NCBI RefSeq assembly: GCF_019802255.1
Contig: NZ_JAHYSS010000006.1
Location: 310,001-374,000 of the forward strand
From: Pedobacter polysacchareus
Lineage (GTDB): Bacteria > Bacteroidota > Bacteroidia > Sphingobacteriales > Sphingobacteriaceae
Reading direction: 5' to 3'
Length of the DNA stretch: 64,000 nucleotides
This document shows positions 1 through 10,300 of the stretch, piece by piece. Position numbers and translations under genes: made by a program. Numbering within the stretch: the first letter of the stretch is position 1; each line of letters starts with the position of its first letter. The notes beneath the pieces are model-generated. The model saw only the letters and a list, made by a program, of their open reading frames with translations, had not been told where the DNA came from and did not search any database.

Positions 1-894
1 CGTGGCCAGGTCGAAAAGCGTAGTAAAAATTTTGTCTTCCCCATACACAGTTCCCTGGCTATTGGTAGCATAAGCACGCACATGATAAGTCGTATTTTGA
101 AGCAGACCGCTCAATGTATTGCTGAATGTGCCTAATCCAGCACCGCTCACATTATTAACTGTTTTTGTGTTTAAAGAAATGTCTGGATTAGGGCCGATAC
201 TCCAGCAAAAACCTCTTGTCGTCACGTCAGATCCTGCATTGCTGATCACTTCGCCATGCGCTAATGCGGTGGTTCCTTTAATATCGGTCACCTCCAGGGT
301 CAACACTTCGGCCATGCACCTGATGTCCTGCCAGATCAGGCCATCAAAATAACGGAGTGTCCTGCTGGCTGCATTGAGGTAAAATGCACCGGTTTGTACG
401 GAAAGGATGGCCGGATCTGTAGATAATACCGGGAGTTTAAAGGTCTGTGCTTCTGTTCCTGACATAAAGCCAGTACTTGGTGTGAAGATACTTCTGCTCA
501 GGTCCTGGATTTTTACCCATACCGCACCGTCGTAAACCATGGCCGACTTCTGGATGGAAGAGAAATAGATCGTGCCTGGCGTGACACTTTTTACAGGGTC
601 TTTAGCCAATACCGGCAAATAGGAAACCCCGTCTTTGACCATAAAATAATCCTCCGGACTCACCATCTGCATGGTATTCGTACACAGGGTTTCCCAGCTG
701 CTGCCGTTATAGATTAAAGGTTTCGCCTGTACACTACTATAGATCAACATTCCTGTTTTAGGACTGCTGATGCTGTGCTGATCTACCACCGCTAATTGCG
801 GGATACCATTCAGTACGCTAAAAGAACGCTGTGCAATAGCAGTATTCCCTAGAAACAGTAAAAATAGAAATACAGCGTACAGAATTCTTTTCAA
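1..894 (-). CDS. Secreted FN3-like surface protein, partial (C-terminus beyond left edge)
   Basis: The reading frame starts at a TTG (894), 36 bases after the PorP/SprF stop, and stays open to base 1, so about 298 residues are visible and the C-terminus is missing. No in-frame ATG lies closer upstream. The start gives a good signal peptide (LKRILYAVFLFLLFLG, then AIAQ). Residues about 20-150 hold three copies of a short module ending in an aromatic-rich cap (IYNGSSW, VYDGAVW, RYFDGLIW). A fibronectin-III-like domain follows (GFCWSIGPNP, NTTYHVRAYATNSQG), typical of Bacteroidota surface proteins. It is the last visible gene of the minus-strand fibre operon and shares its W-capped module with both giant proteins upstream. 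It contains cysteines, unlike those two. Its role is inferred to be extracellular or surface-bound. A T9SS sorting end may lie beyond the window. Confidence 0.75.
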   Translation of the reverse strand, partial: MKRILYAVFLFLLFLGNTAIAQRSFSVLNGIPQLAVVDQHSISSPKTGMLIYSSVQAKPLIYNGSSWETLCTNTMQMVSPEDYFMVKDGVSYLPVLAKDPVKSVTPGTIYFSSIQKSAMVYDGAVWVKIQDLSRSIFTPSTGFMSGTEAQTFKLPVLSTDPAILSVQTGAFYLNAASRTLRYFDGLIWQDIRCMAEVLTLEVTDIKGTTALAHGEVISNAGSDVTTRGFCWSIGPNPDISLNTKTVNNVSGAGLGTFSNTLSGLLQNTTYHVRAYATNSQGTVYGEDKIFTTLFDLAT

Positions 895-930
895 TGGTAG
901 AGCGCTAATTTGTATAAAATGAAGGCAGGT

Positions 931-1842
931 TTATTTTCCTTCGTTGAATAGTTTAATCTTGATATTGATTTCAAAATCACCACCTGTACGTTGGCGTTCT
1001 CCGGCCAGCTGACTGGTGTAATAACCTTGAATCACGTACCTGTCGTAGGCAACTCCAACACCAAAACTGGAACTCTTGTCGCTATGGTACATTCCTAAAA
1101 ATGAAAGGATGTTGTTTTCCAGTTTCACATTGGTTCCGATGTCCCAGATGTTATCAATGTCTTTGGCGCCTCTGAAACTAATCTTTGGTTCAATGGAAAC
1201 CACATCCAGACTAGTTCCGATTTTATAGGAAGCAGCTACAAAGTAAGTAGAGCCGTCTACCGTATTCTGATCATCCTTCTGCATGAATTTCTTTAGGTTG
1301 GGCAAGGCCCCTTGGAGGGTAAACCTTTCATTGGTAAAGGCAATTCCGAAATCACCATCTACAAATGCTTTGCGCTGATTGAAGTTCTGCGCGGAGATGT
1401 CATCAGGTGCAGCGATGATGTTGTTGTTGTCCAGCTTTTCTTTCATCATCCCCAGGGAGACACCGAAATGCAGGCTTCTATTGTCGCCGTTTAAGGATAA
1501 GTGATATGCATAAGTTCCCATCACACGGGTACGTCCGATCAGTCCAGCATTGTCGTTATAAACAGAAAGCCCCAATCCCACTTTTTCGTAGCGGTAATCA
1601 CCGGTCAGCGACATGGTGACTGGTGATCCTGGAATGGATCTCCATTGGTTACGGTAACCTATATTTACATTTAGGCCTTCATTCATCCCTGCAAATGCAG
1701 GATTACTGAGGTATTGATTTTCATAATATTGGGCACCCAAAGGTCTGATCTGTGCCATGGCATTCTGCCCTGCTGCAAACAGTCCAATCATTATACTTCC
1801 ACTAACTAAAATCCTCCGCACTATTAATTTCATCATGATCAA
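931..1842 (-). CDS. PorP/SprF family type IX secretion outer-membrane protein
   Basis: This 303-residue protein has a signal peptide (cleavage near GQNAMAQ) followed by the PorP/SprF family signature: QYLSNPAFAGMNEG, the YRNQW motif, and a long series of amphipathic beta strands ending in an aromatic/charged tail (INIKIKLFNEGK). Family members are outer-membrane beta-barrels that partner T9SS-exported proteins and often sit beside genes for type B C-terminal-domain proteins. That is the case here: the gene starts 10 bases after the stop of such a protein. Alternative starts at M3 or M4 are possible because the N-terminus reads MIMMK. In this operon it probably anchors or helps export a cargo encoded upstream; this is inference from context. 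Confidence 0.9.
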   Translation of the reverse strand: MIMMKLIVRRILVSGSIMIGLFAAGQNAMAQIRPLGAQYYENQYLSNPAFAGMNEGLNVNIGYRNQWRSIPGSPVTMSLTGDYRYEKVGLGLSVYNDNAGLIGRTRVMGTYAYHLSLNGDNRSLHFGVSLGMMKEKLDNNNIIAAPDDISAQNFNQRKAFVDGDFGIAFTNERFTLQGALPNLKKFMQKDDQNTVDGSTYFVAASYKIGTSLDVVSIEPKISFRGAKDIDNIWDIGTNVKLENNILSFLGMYHSDKSSSFGVGVAYDRYVIQGYYTSQLAGERQRTGGDFEINIKIKLFNEGK

Positions 1843-1852
1843 TTTTATCTGA

Positions 1853-2614
1853 TTATTTGTCTCTTACAATAGAAATAAATCCTGTTTTCTTACCTTTCCC
1901 AGAGTCTAAAGTCAGGATATAATAATAGGTGTCCTCTTGAAGCGGAATCCCATTAAACATCCCATCCCAGGAATTGTCATAGCCAAACATGGTAAATACG
2001 ACCCTGCCCTCGCGGTCAAAAATCTTCAGCTCATTGTTAGGATAAAGCTGGATATTCTTCACCACCCAGGTATCGTTCTTGCCATCACCATTGGGGGTGA
2101 TCATATTATTTCCTTCCAGATCCGTATAAGGTTTCGCTACCGAAGCAACCATACTCACCGCAGTAACGTCTGAAAGCAGGATCGCCTTGGCAAACAGCTG
2201 GCCAATATATCGCTGATCGGTATTGACTACACTTTCCGTTACCTGAATAAAATCTTTGGCATTGCTGCTGGTTATGGGCGCATAAGTCAGCACCAGGTCT
2301 TTAGCTTCATTGCCATTCAATTCGACATTCTCATAACTCATGGCCAGTTCCCCTTCAAAGTTGATCGGTTTACTAAACCTGTACATTCTTTGAATGCTGT
2401 TGTATTTTGGAAAAATCACCACCGAAGGCTGTTTACTGATGGTCAGGTTATTCAATTGCAAATCAGCAGTAGGCACCAGGGTTAACCCTTCCGTGCTGAA
2501 TACCGTTCCATTTTGAATAAAAAGACTTTCCGAACTCACTTTTAACTGCGCCTTCAAGGCTACCGCTGGTAAAAGCAGGAAACTAAGGGCAAGTGATGCG
2601 ATTATTTTCTTCAT
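1853..2614 (-). CDS. T9SS type B sorting-domain protein (gliding-motility C-terminal type)
   Basis: The 253-residue protein begins with a clear signal peptide (MKKIIASLALSFLLLPAVALKAQ). A middle region without recognised motifs follows, and the last about 85 residues form a type B T9SS C-terminal domain: NMITPNGDGKNDTWVV, LKIFDREGRVVF, SWDG, then EDTYYYILTL and KKTGFISIVRDK. The domain directs export across the outer membrane by the type IX system. The protein is small for a T9SS cargo, so it may be a compact adaptor or surface subunit rather than an adhesin. It lies between a thioredoxin-like gene and PorP/SprF, a pairing known for type B cargo and its barrel partner. Confidence 0.88.
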   Translation of the reverse strand: MKKIIASLALSFLLLPAVALKAQLKVSSESLFIQNGTVFSTEGLTLVPTADLQLNNLTISKQPSVVIFPKYNSIQRMYRFSKPINFEGELAMSYENVELNGNEAKDLVLTYAPITSSNAKDFIQVTESVVNTDQRYIGQLFAKAILLSDVTAVSMVASVAKPYTDLEGNNMITPNGDGKNDTWVVKNIQLYPNNELKIFDREGRVVFTMFGYDNSWDGMFNGIPLQEDTYYYILTLDSGKGKKTGFISIVRDK

Positions 2615-2648
2615 TATTTCTGTTTTAATCTCTTTTATACCGGGCTAA

Positions 2649-4085
2649 TTATTTCATTTCTGCTTCCAGCTGGGCAACCGTTTCCGGCAAGCCTACAATC
2701 TTATTTGTTTTGGCTTCTACCAATACCATGGTTGGTGTAGAAAGCACAAAGTAGGCGGCTGCTTCCGGGCTTCTGATGCCCTGATCTGCTCTTTTATGTT
2801 TGAAGGAGCCCAGCTTTACCTTTGCCTTTTCCCAGGCTGGAATTTCCGTTTCTGTTTCATCCAGACTGATGGCAAACACGTCCATCATTTCCTTTTTTGA
2901 AGCATCCTGATACCAGGGATGCAGTTTTTCCATCAGCTCTTTGCAATGCTGGCAATCGGCCGACCAGAACAGCACCAGTTTATATTTGGCTTCTGTTTTA
3001 AAGTCGTGGAAAGGAACCGTTTTACCGGAGGCTAAACTCCAATTGAAGTTAGGCGCTACGGAACCTACAGTTAAGGTCTCCATCCCTTTCAATCGCTGCT
3101 CAATTGCTTTTCTTTTACTTGTCAGACATTGTGGATCATTCAGGTAAGGCTCCAGCATTTTAATACCGGCAGTCAGGTTGAAACTCTCAAAACCATTATA
3201 GAAATAATCTACCATCCATCCGTAAACCTGAGGGTTGCCCAATTTTGCTTTTTCAATGGCTCTTTTTCCGGCAAGGCTAAACAGGGAATCACGGAGCTCG
3301 ATGGTTTTAGACATCGCGCCATAAATGTTCACATATTTGTTCATCCATTCCTTGAGCTCATTGGTTTGCAGGATCGCCGGATTCTTGAAATTCATGCCAT
3401 CAAAATAATGGTCGATTGCACTGTTCATTCTGTCCATTTCTGTCCCATTCCAAACGATTGGCGGGATGTGCTGGAACACAAAAGTGTTGCTCACGAAAAG
3501 GTTTTTATATTGTTCGGTTTGTGCGGCTAACCATTTGTTGTAGACCTCACGCCTGCTGTCATATTCTGTGGTTCCCATCTGGAAAAACTTCGAGCTCGGC
3601 TGGTCATAGTTCATCAGGAAGTTTTGTAATAAACCCAGCTGTTCTCTCTTTTTAAAGTTCTCCATGCTGAATCTGGTCATCAGGGTATTTTCCCTTTCGT
3701 CCTTCTGGAAATAAGTGCTGTCTGGATTGGCCAGGGATTTTGGCTTTGCCCATAACTCCAGATTTTGATCACTAATAAAAATATGCTTTTCTGAAGGATA
3801 AGGGTTGCTGTTTTCCTGTTCCTGGAAATCAAAACGCAATACAAATTCAGCAGGCAGCAATGCTTTTGGAATGCTCAGTGTTGCCGTTTGTCCTTTGTTA
3901 ATCGAAGGATGCTCTACCACGGTTTTAATGGAAGCACCGGTTAAGGAAAGCAGGCTGATCTTGCTTTTGGCTACCCCAGATAAATGTATTTTTAAACTGA
4001 CATCCTGTGCCTGCACGGCAACAGACATCATACCCGTTAAGGCCGAAATCAGGATTACACTTTTAAATGGATTGATGGTCATCAT
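2649..4085 (-). CDS. TlpA/ResA-like thioredoxin-fold protein, secreted
   Basis: This 478-residue exported protein starts with MMTINPFKSVILISALTG and a cleavage site near AVQAQD. An N-terminal beta-rich part resembles the DUF4369-type domain that often precedes Bacteroidota thioredoxins. A helical middle follows, and a C-terminal TlpA/AhpC-type thioredoxin domain begins near residue 340 (VGSVAPNFNW). The redox motif is WSADCQHCKEL, and the cis-proline region reads STPTMVL. It should act in the periplasm as a thiol-disulfide oxidoreductase. It lies 17 bases after the stop of the S74 protein, inside the fibre operon. The two giant proteins upstream appear to have no cysteine, so its likely client is another protein, for example the cysteine-containing product at the left edge. 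Confidence 0.82.
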   Translation of the reverse strand: MMTINPFKSVILISALTGMMSVAVQAQDVSLKIHLSGVAKSKISLLSLTGASIKTVVEHPSINKGQTATLSIPKALLPAEFVLRFDFQEQENSNPYPSEKHIFISDQNLELWAKPKSLANPDSTYFQKDERENTLMTRFSMENFKKREQLGLLQNFLMNYDQPSSKFFQMGTTEYDSRREVYNKWLAAQTEQYKNLFVSNTFVFQHIPPIVWNGTEMDRMNSAIDHYFDGMNFKNPAILQTNELKEWMNKYVNIYGAMSKTIELRDSLFSLAGKRAIEKAKLGNPQVYGWMVDYFYNGFESFNLTAGIKMLEPYLNDPQCLTSKRKAIEQRLKGMETLTVGSVAPNFNWSLASGKTVPFHDFKTEAKYKLVLFWSADCQHCKELMEKLHPWYQDASKKEMMDVFAISLDETETEIPAWEKAKVKLGSFKHKRADQGIRSPEAAAYFVLSTPTMVLVEAKTNKIVGLPETVAQLEAEMK

Positions 4086-4102
4086 TAAGCTTCAATTCTT
4101 TG

Positions 4103-7100
4103 TTATTTTAATCTTTTAAGGATCTGGTCAATCTGCTCCTGCTGTTTACTCATTTGCGCTTTCAGATCTTCAATCTCTTTTTGCTGTTCTTTTATGGCCT
4201 GGATCAGGATTCCTGTCAGCTGCGTATAGTCTACTTTTAGAAAACCATCTTTACCTGTAGTCACCATTTCAGGATATACTTTTTGCAATTCCTGCGCGAT
4301 CACACCGATTTTTGGCCCTGCGGCATATTTGCGCTGGTCTTTATATTCGAACCTTACTCCTCTGATCTGATCGATCTTTTGAAGTGTGGAGCTTAGCGTT
4401 TCAATATGGTCTTTCAACCTGCGGTCGGAAGGGGTGTAAAAGTTGGCCTGGATCGTTAGGCTCTGTGCGAAAATGGCACTTCCATCCGTTTCAAAAGTGA
4501 CCCCTTTTCCTGCCATACCATCAGCACTGATGGCGTTTCCAGCAAGGATCACATTGGTAGTTGCGGTATGGTTACCCAGGTTGTCTTTTCCAGCCGCAGC
4601 GGCAGTAATTAGTCCTGCATCCAGACTTTGCTTATTTACTGCATCTTGTGCATCAACTGGATCCGCAAGACCGGTTATTTTTAGACCAGCCATTGCCAAT
4701 GGCGCCGTAGGCACACCGAATCCTGTTAAGGAAATGGCTGATTTGTCAATTTCTGAGGCTTTACCTGCAGTATTACCGATTAAGAAAAAGTCTTTCTTCA
4801 GCGCGATGGCATCAGCTGTAAATGATTTTGTATCCAGGTAGTTCTTGGTTACCGCATCTTGTGCATCGGCTGGATCCGCAAGGCCAGTTATTTTTACACC
4901 AGCCATTGCCAATGGCAAAGTAGGTACGCCAAATCCAGTTAAGGAAATGGCAGATTTATCAATTTCGGAAGCTTTACCTGCAGCATCACCAATAAAGAAC
5001 TTCCCTACTGCTAAAGCAGGAAGACCTGTTCCTGCGGTTTTTGAATCCACATAGGCTTTTGTCGCCGCTTCCTGATCAGTTTCCGGATCAGCAAGGTTAA
5101 CCAATTTAAAATTTGTGGTTCCATCTCCGAAAGAAATGTTTGCTTTTGGAAGCGCAAAATCACTCAGCGGAATGGCTGATTTCTTAATCGCTTCTGCCTT
5201 ATTTACACTATTTCCAACCAGGATGTGATCTGTAGCTAAGGTCATCGTTGCAGGGTTGGCCACCTTAAGATCTACATAAGCTTTAGTTGCAGCATCCTGA
5301 GGTTGTTTCGGATCAGCCATAAAATTGATCTGAAACAAATTATCTGCATCCCCCATTTCAATATTTGCTATTGGCTTGGCAAATCCGCTTAGGGGAATTT
5401 GCACTTTAGGAATAGCTGTTGCTTTTCCTGTAGCACTTCCAACAAACATATTATCTTCAGGAAGGCTCAGCGCTGTTTCCGGAGCTTTGAAAAGACCATC
5501 TACATATTTCTTATTTACCCCGTCAGTTTCTATTTTAGGATCGGCAAGGTCAGTCAATACCACCCCACCAAAAGACACACTTGTTGTGGGTGCGGCAAAC
5601 CCACTTAAAGGGATGGTATTTTTCAATACATCTCCTGCTTTGCCATTGGCATCACCTACGAAAAAGTTGCCTGCGGTTAAGTTTAAACTGGAACCTGAAA
5701 TTTTCAGTTCATCCACATACTTTTTATTTACGGCATCCGACTCAGCCTCCGGTGCTTTCAGGTCAATAATTTTAAAACCAGCCATAGAAAGTTCCTTAGT
5801 GGGAACAGCAAATCCTGTGATGGAAATGGCGCTTTTTAGAATTGGGCTCGCCACGTTCAGGTCGCTACCAATTAAAAAGCTTCCTTTCGCCAAAGTAATT
5901 TTATTAAGATTGATGGCTCTGGTATCTACATAATTTTTAGTAGCTGCATCCTGTGGATCTATGGGTTCGCCAAGGTTGATGATTTTAAATTTGGCTCCTG
6001 TGTTTACTCCCATAGATACATTATCTATGGCTTTATCAAATCCAGAAATAGGGATCAGGTTTTTTGGAGTTGGGGTAGCCACATTTAAGGTACTTCCTAC
6101 AAAAAAGTTATTGGATGGCAATACCAGGGTTGCCGGATCCGCGAACAGCGCATCCACATATCCTTTGGTTGCGGCATCACTCGCTACAGATGGGCCTTTT
6201 AGATTTTTGATCCCGAAATTACTGCTCCCATTCCCCATCTTGATATCTGCTATCGGGAAACCGAAACCACTCAATGGGATATTGGATTTATCCAGTTTTT
6301 CATTGATCACGGCTAAATTATTAATGGTCAGCTTACCCGCACTGTTTAGGGTTGCATCCCCAGATAAGGGCACAGAAACGGCTTCATTGGAAGCATTACC
6401 CACAAAAATATGACCTTCACTCAGTACATTGTCTATCGATACCCAGCTGATGCTATTGTAAACATACAGTTTATGATCAGTCTGGTTATAAAACAAGTCG
6501 CCTTCTTTTACCTTTGCCACCAATGGATCAGGGTTTGTATTGCCTGTAGGTGTAGATCCATTAGTGGAGATTTTAAACCATAAAACCCCATTGTAGATAT
6601 AGGTGTTGTTATCGTCTTTATTGAAGAACATTTCTCCTGCTTTTGCAGGATTCGGAAACTCTGACTTAGTACCGCTGGCGATGACGCCACCCGCTAGAGT
6701 TACCCAGCCTTTTTCAGTAAAAGCATATAGTTTTTTGTCGGTTACGTTATAGAAAATATCACCGAACTTGGGATTTTTAGGAATCTCTGCATCGGTACCT
6801 GATTTAAAGGCACGTATATCCCTATCAATATCCTGGATAGCAGCATTCATTACGGCTATTTTTAAAGCCTCATTGACATTTTCAGGATCATGTGTCCCTA
6901 TCGGATACCCATTGGATGTTGGTCGAAATAATGTTCCCGTACCATAAGCACTAGGATAAGTAGAGGACTCAAATACTGCTCCTCTCAAATAAGTAACGTC
7001 TACAATTAGTTTATCTCCGGCAATACTAACAATTTTATCAATTCTAAATGTCTGACCTGTATTATCAGCAATCATATCACCTGGTAATATATCCGAAACA

Positions 7101-7285
7101 GTATAAAGGTAATTTGGATCAGTAAAAGTTCCCTCAATGGTATAATTAGAACCGGGCGTAGCTGGTGTTTCTGATGCTCCACTAATATAAAACCTACCAT
7201 TAAGTGGTGTTTGTGCTTTACTTGCTAAGCTTAAAAACAGAAGCACAGTCGTAGTTACCAGTACATAGAAATAATATCTTTTCAT
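4103..7285 (-). CDS. Tail-fibre-like surface protein with Peptidase_S74 (intramolecular chaperone) C-terminus
   Basis: The 1060-residue protein has a signal peptide (MKRYYFYVLVTTTVLLFLSL, then ASKAQ). Three W-capped modules lie at about residues 172-197, 214-239 and 259-284 (GDIFYN, GEMFFN, GDLFYN). About eight tandem 70-80-residue units follow from residue 290 to 900, each with a hydrophobic LSGFG-type segment and a motif like LADPxxxQDAATKxYVD. The last 109 residues match the S74 intramolecular chaperone: SDRRLKDHI, GVIAQELQKVYPEMV, DYTQLTGILIQAIKEQ and a terminal coiled coil. Ser953-Asp954 keep the self-cleavage pair known from endosialidase-type chaperones. In phages this domain trimerises fibres and is then cut off. 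No cysteine is seen and no T9SS sorting end is present. The gene sits between the 1653-residue fibre gene and the thioredoxin gene. Confidence 0.88.
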   Translation of the reverse strand: MKRYYFYVLVTTTVLLFLSLASKAQTPLNGRFYISGASETPATPGSNYTIEGTFTDPNYLYTVSDILPGDMIADNTGQTFRIDKIVSIAGDKLIVDVTYLRGAVFESSTYPSAYGTGTLFRPTSNGYPIGTHDPENVNEALKIAVMNAAIQDIDRDIRAFKSGTDAEIPKNPKFGDIFYNVTDKKLYAFTEKGWVTLAGGVIASGTKSEFPNPAKAGEMFFNKDDNNTYIYNGVLWFKISTNGSTPTGNTNPDPLVAKVKEGDLFYNQTDHKLYVYNSISWVSIDNVLSEGHIFVGNASNEAVSVPLSGDATLNSAGKLTINNLAVINEKLDKSNIPLSGFGFPIADIKMGNGSSNFGIKNLKGPSVASDAATKGYVDALFADPATLVLPSNNFFVGSTLNVATPTPKNLIPISGFDKAIDNVSMGVNTGAKFKIINLGEPIDPQDAATKNYVDTRAINLNKITLAKGSFLIGSDLNVASPILKSAISITGFAVPTKELSMAGFKIIDLKAPEAESDAVNKKYVDELKISGSSLNLTAGNFFVGDANGKAGDVLKNTIPLSGFAAPTTSVSFGGVVLTDLADPKIETDGVNKKYVDGLFKAPETALSLPEDNMFVGSATGKATAIPKVQIPLSGFAKPIANIEMGDADNLFQINFMADPKQPQDAATKAYVDLKVANPATMTLATDHILVGNSVNKAEAIKKSAIPLSDFALPKANISFGDGTTNFKLVNLADPETDQEAATKAYVDSKTAGTGLPALAVGKFFIGDAAGKASEIDKSAISLTGFGVPTLPLAMAGVKITGLADPADAQDAVTKNYLDTKSFTADAIALKKDFFLIGNTAGKASEIDKSAISLTGFGVPTAPLAMAGLKITGLADPVDAQDAVNKQSLDAGLITAAAAGKDNLGNHTATTNVILAGNAISADGMAGKGVTFETDGSAIFAQSLTIQANFYTPSDRRLKDHIETLSSTLQKIDQIRGVRFEYKDQRKYAAGPKIGVIAQELQKVYPEMVTTGKDGFLKVDYTQLTGILIQAIKEQQKEIEDLKAQMSKQQEQIDQILKRLK
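4640..5003 (-). repeat. Near-identical 213-bp tandem duplication inside the S74 protein gene
   Basis: Two adjacent copies, beginning near 4641 and 4854, share long identical runs (for example the segments around GCATCTTGTGCATC, ACCAGCCATTGCCAATGG and GATTTxTCAATTTC). They encode the last two fibre units (about 71 residues each). They are far more alike in DNA than the other six units, so this is a recent in-frame duplication. Confidence 0.75.
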
Positions 7286-7328
7286 TATAGACTTTCCTTC
7301 ATTTTAATTAATCAACAGCAATAATGGT

Positions 7329-10300
7329 TTAGAAACTTAATATTATAGTGTATGTCTTCATAATACTTGGAATATATTTCATGTTGATCGTGTTGTCTTT
7401 GATACTCTCCACTGATAAGAAAAACGCTTTTCCTGTAGCACCAATTGACCAATAATTTGCAGGAATACCAGATGTCCTGTCAATTGCAGTTACATTTGTT
7501 GGTCCCCAGAAATCATCCACATTATTATTGTTCATGTTGGCATCTTTGATATCAAAAAAGATCACTGGTGATGGATCACTTGTTGGTTTACCAAAAAGTG
7601 CATTGTCGATATTTAGCTTTACTGACAATAGTGTCACTCCAAGTGGGACTGTCACGATAAACTTACTCTGGATTCCAGCAATTGCACCTTCTGCCTGAGC
7701 GATGGTAATCCCATCACCGGTTGCTTTAACCATGGCATAAGGCAAGCCGCTAGGATGATAATGCTTAATTGCAACGGCAGCACCACCATTACCACCAGCA
7801 GCTGGAGTAGCCCAGACTGCGGCTGTTCCTGCTGCATTTACTGTTAAAACTTTGTCCTTGTCTCCCGCTGTAACGATCGGGTATGGTGTCAATTTACTTT
7901 TTTCAGCTGGCAACATTAAACCTGCCTCAGTTGTTGAACTTGCAGGAATCACGGCAGCGACATTACTTGTAGAACTATTGATAGTTCCATTTGTGGCACT
8001 CGGAGTATAAGTAAGATCCGTCTTAGTAGAAATTACTCCGGCTGCATCAATGGCAATTCCGGCTCCTGTTTTTACCCCACCCAGCGCAGCAGCTGTAGCT
8101 GCGGGTAAGGTATATGTAGCACCACCACCTGCTGCTGGTGTTACCCAGGTAGCATCACCCGAAGCATTAGCAGTAAGTACTTTGCCTGCATCAGCGGCAA
8201 CAGGGCTTGTAATTTTATTTAATTTAACTTTATCAGTGGCTGGCATTAAACCAGCAGCTGTAGTCGTCGCACCGGTAATCGTAGCTCCAGCTCCTGCTGC
8301 AGTGCTGGACTGCAAGGTTCCATTGATCGCTCCTACCGTATACGTCAGGTCTGTTGGCACAGGTGTTCCCGGAATCGTAATGTTTGCAGAGCCATCAAAA
8401 TTAACTCCATTGATGGTTCTTGGTGTACTTAGTTTGGTCGCTGTTGTCGCATTAAAACTACCAGTACCATCTCTTTTTACAATGGTATTTGCCGTACTTG
8501 CCGTAGTTGCGGCATTGGCAAGGTCTACCCCTGATTTAATATTTGCAGCAGTTGCTCCGCCAACAGTTGCAACCAAAGGAAGGTCTGCCGTTCCGGAAGC
8601 ATGTGCTAAATCACCTGCCAATTTGAGGATACCTTTTGTAGTAGAAGTTGCTGGTGAACCACCTCCTACCTGAGCATCCACATAAGTTTTCACCGCTTTT
8701 GCAGTAGGGTACTTAACATCTGATCCAGCATCTGTGGTAATGCTAAGGGTTTTATTACTAACCTCCTCTTTATCATCAATGCCCAGCTCTGTTTTAAGCG
8801 CTGCAGGCGTCACCTGCCCTAAGGTGGTTGCGCCAGTTGCTTTGATATAATTTCCTGCAGTATATGAATTGATCCCAGTACCGCCATTTGCGACGCCTAC
8901 AGTTCCTGTAACCGTAGTTGCCGAACTGGCATTTCCTAGCAGCTCCCCAACAATTTTCCCTGTTCCATCTCTTTTAACGATGGTATTTGCGGTAGCTGAG
9001 GTAGTTGCAGCATTCGCTGCATTTGCACCACTGGCTACCTGTGCAGCGGTTACTCCACTTACAAAAGCAACTTTAGGGGCTGCTGCAGTGCCATTTAAAT
9101 CACCAGCCAATTGTACGATACCTTTTCCAGATAAGCTTGCATCTGGTGCACCTGCTGAAGTAGAGGCATCCACATAGGCTTTTACTGCTTTTACACTTGG
9201 ATATTTCTGATCAGATAAAGCATCTGTGGTAATACTTAGACTTTTATTAGCGAGCAGTTCTTTATCATCTAGCAAGGCTTGAGTGGCAATACTGACCGGC
9301 TTATTGGCATCACTGGTATTGTTTACATTGTTTAAGCCAAGATCTGCAGCCGTTAAGGTTACATTTCCTGTCTTTGTATTTACGGATTGTACACCTGCAC
9401 CTGGCGTAAGGATTTCTTTCCAGTTGTTCAAAGCACTTGCTGGAAGTGCTGCCAGCACAAAACTTTTAGATTCGCTGGTATTAATTACTGTACTTCCCAC
9501 CTGGGCTCCTGAAATGGCCAGCATCTCTGCCTGTGTAGTCACTACATTTACTGAAGAGAAAGAAATTGCAGGGATCTGGCTGGAAGGAATTTTTCCATTG
9601 CCATCTAAGGTGGCTACACCTCCTGCTGTTGCTTTCTCAGCTCTGTCGATTTTATCCAGCAAAGCTGTTTTAGTCGCGTCACTAATGATTTTGTCCTTAT
9701 CAGCAACGTTAGATACTTTATCCAGACCAAGGTCTAATTTTAACTGTGTTTTACTAATTTGTGCCAGTTTTGTTGGCGTTTCTGCAACCAGGAGTCCTCC
9801 TGTGGTATAAGTATCTAATCCTGTTCCACCTTTTGCAACTGGTAAAACAGTGATCAGAGGTTCTTTTAACAATAATCCAGGAACGGTAGGTGCTGCTGCA
9901 ATACCTCCAAGATCTCCGGCCAGCTGTACCTTACCTAATAATACTGAGGTTGCATTTGGCACTCCTCCTGCTCCGATTACAGCAGCATTTACTTTATCTT
10001 CTACATAAGTACGTACGGCACTTTCTGAAGGATATTTATTAGGTGAGTTTGAAGCCAATGTTCCATCAGTCGTTTTATTAGCCACATCTTCTTTAGCATT
10101 AATACCCAGATCTGTTTTCACCTGATCAGGTGTTCTTTGCTGTAGCGTAGTTGCATCCAATGCATTGATATAATTTCCAGGTGTGTAAGAAACAATCCCG
10201 GTACCACCATTTGGCACCTGAACCACTCCGGTAACAGAGGTTGCAGAAGTCGCAGTGGAAGCATTCCCAATTAAATCACCAGTAACTTTCCCAACTACAA

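Noticed and set aside
4443..6413. Long plus-strand open frames opposite the S74 protein gene
   Set aside because: Their repeats are exact antisense images of the fibre units; no independent start context or family.
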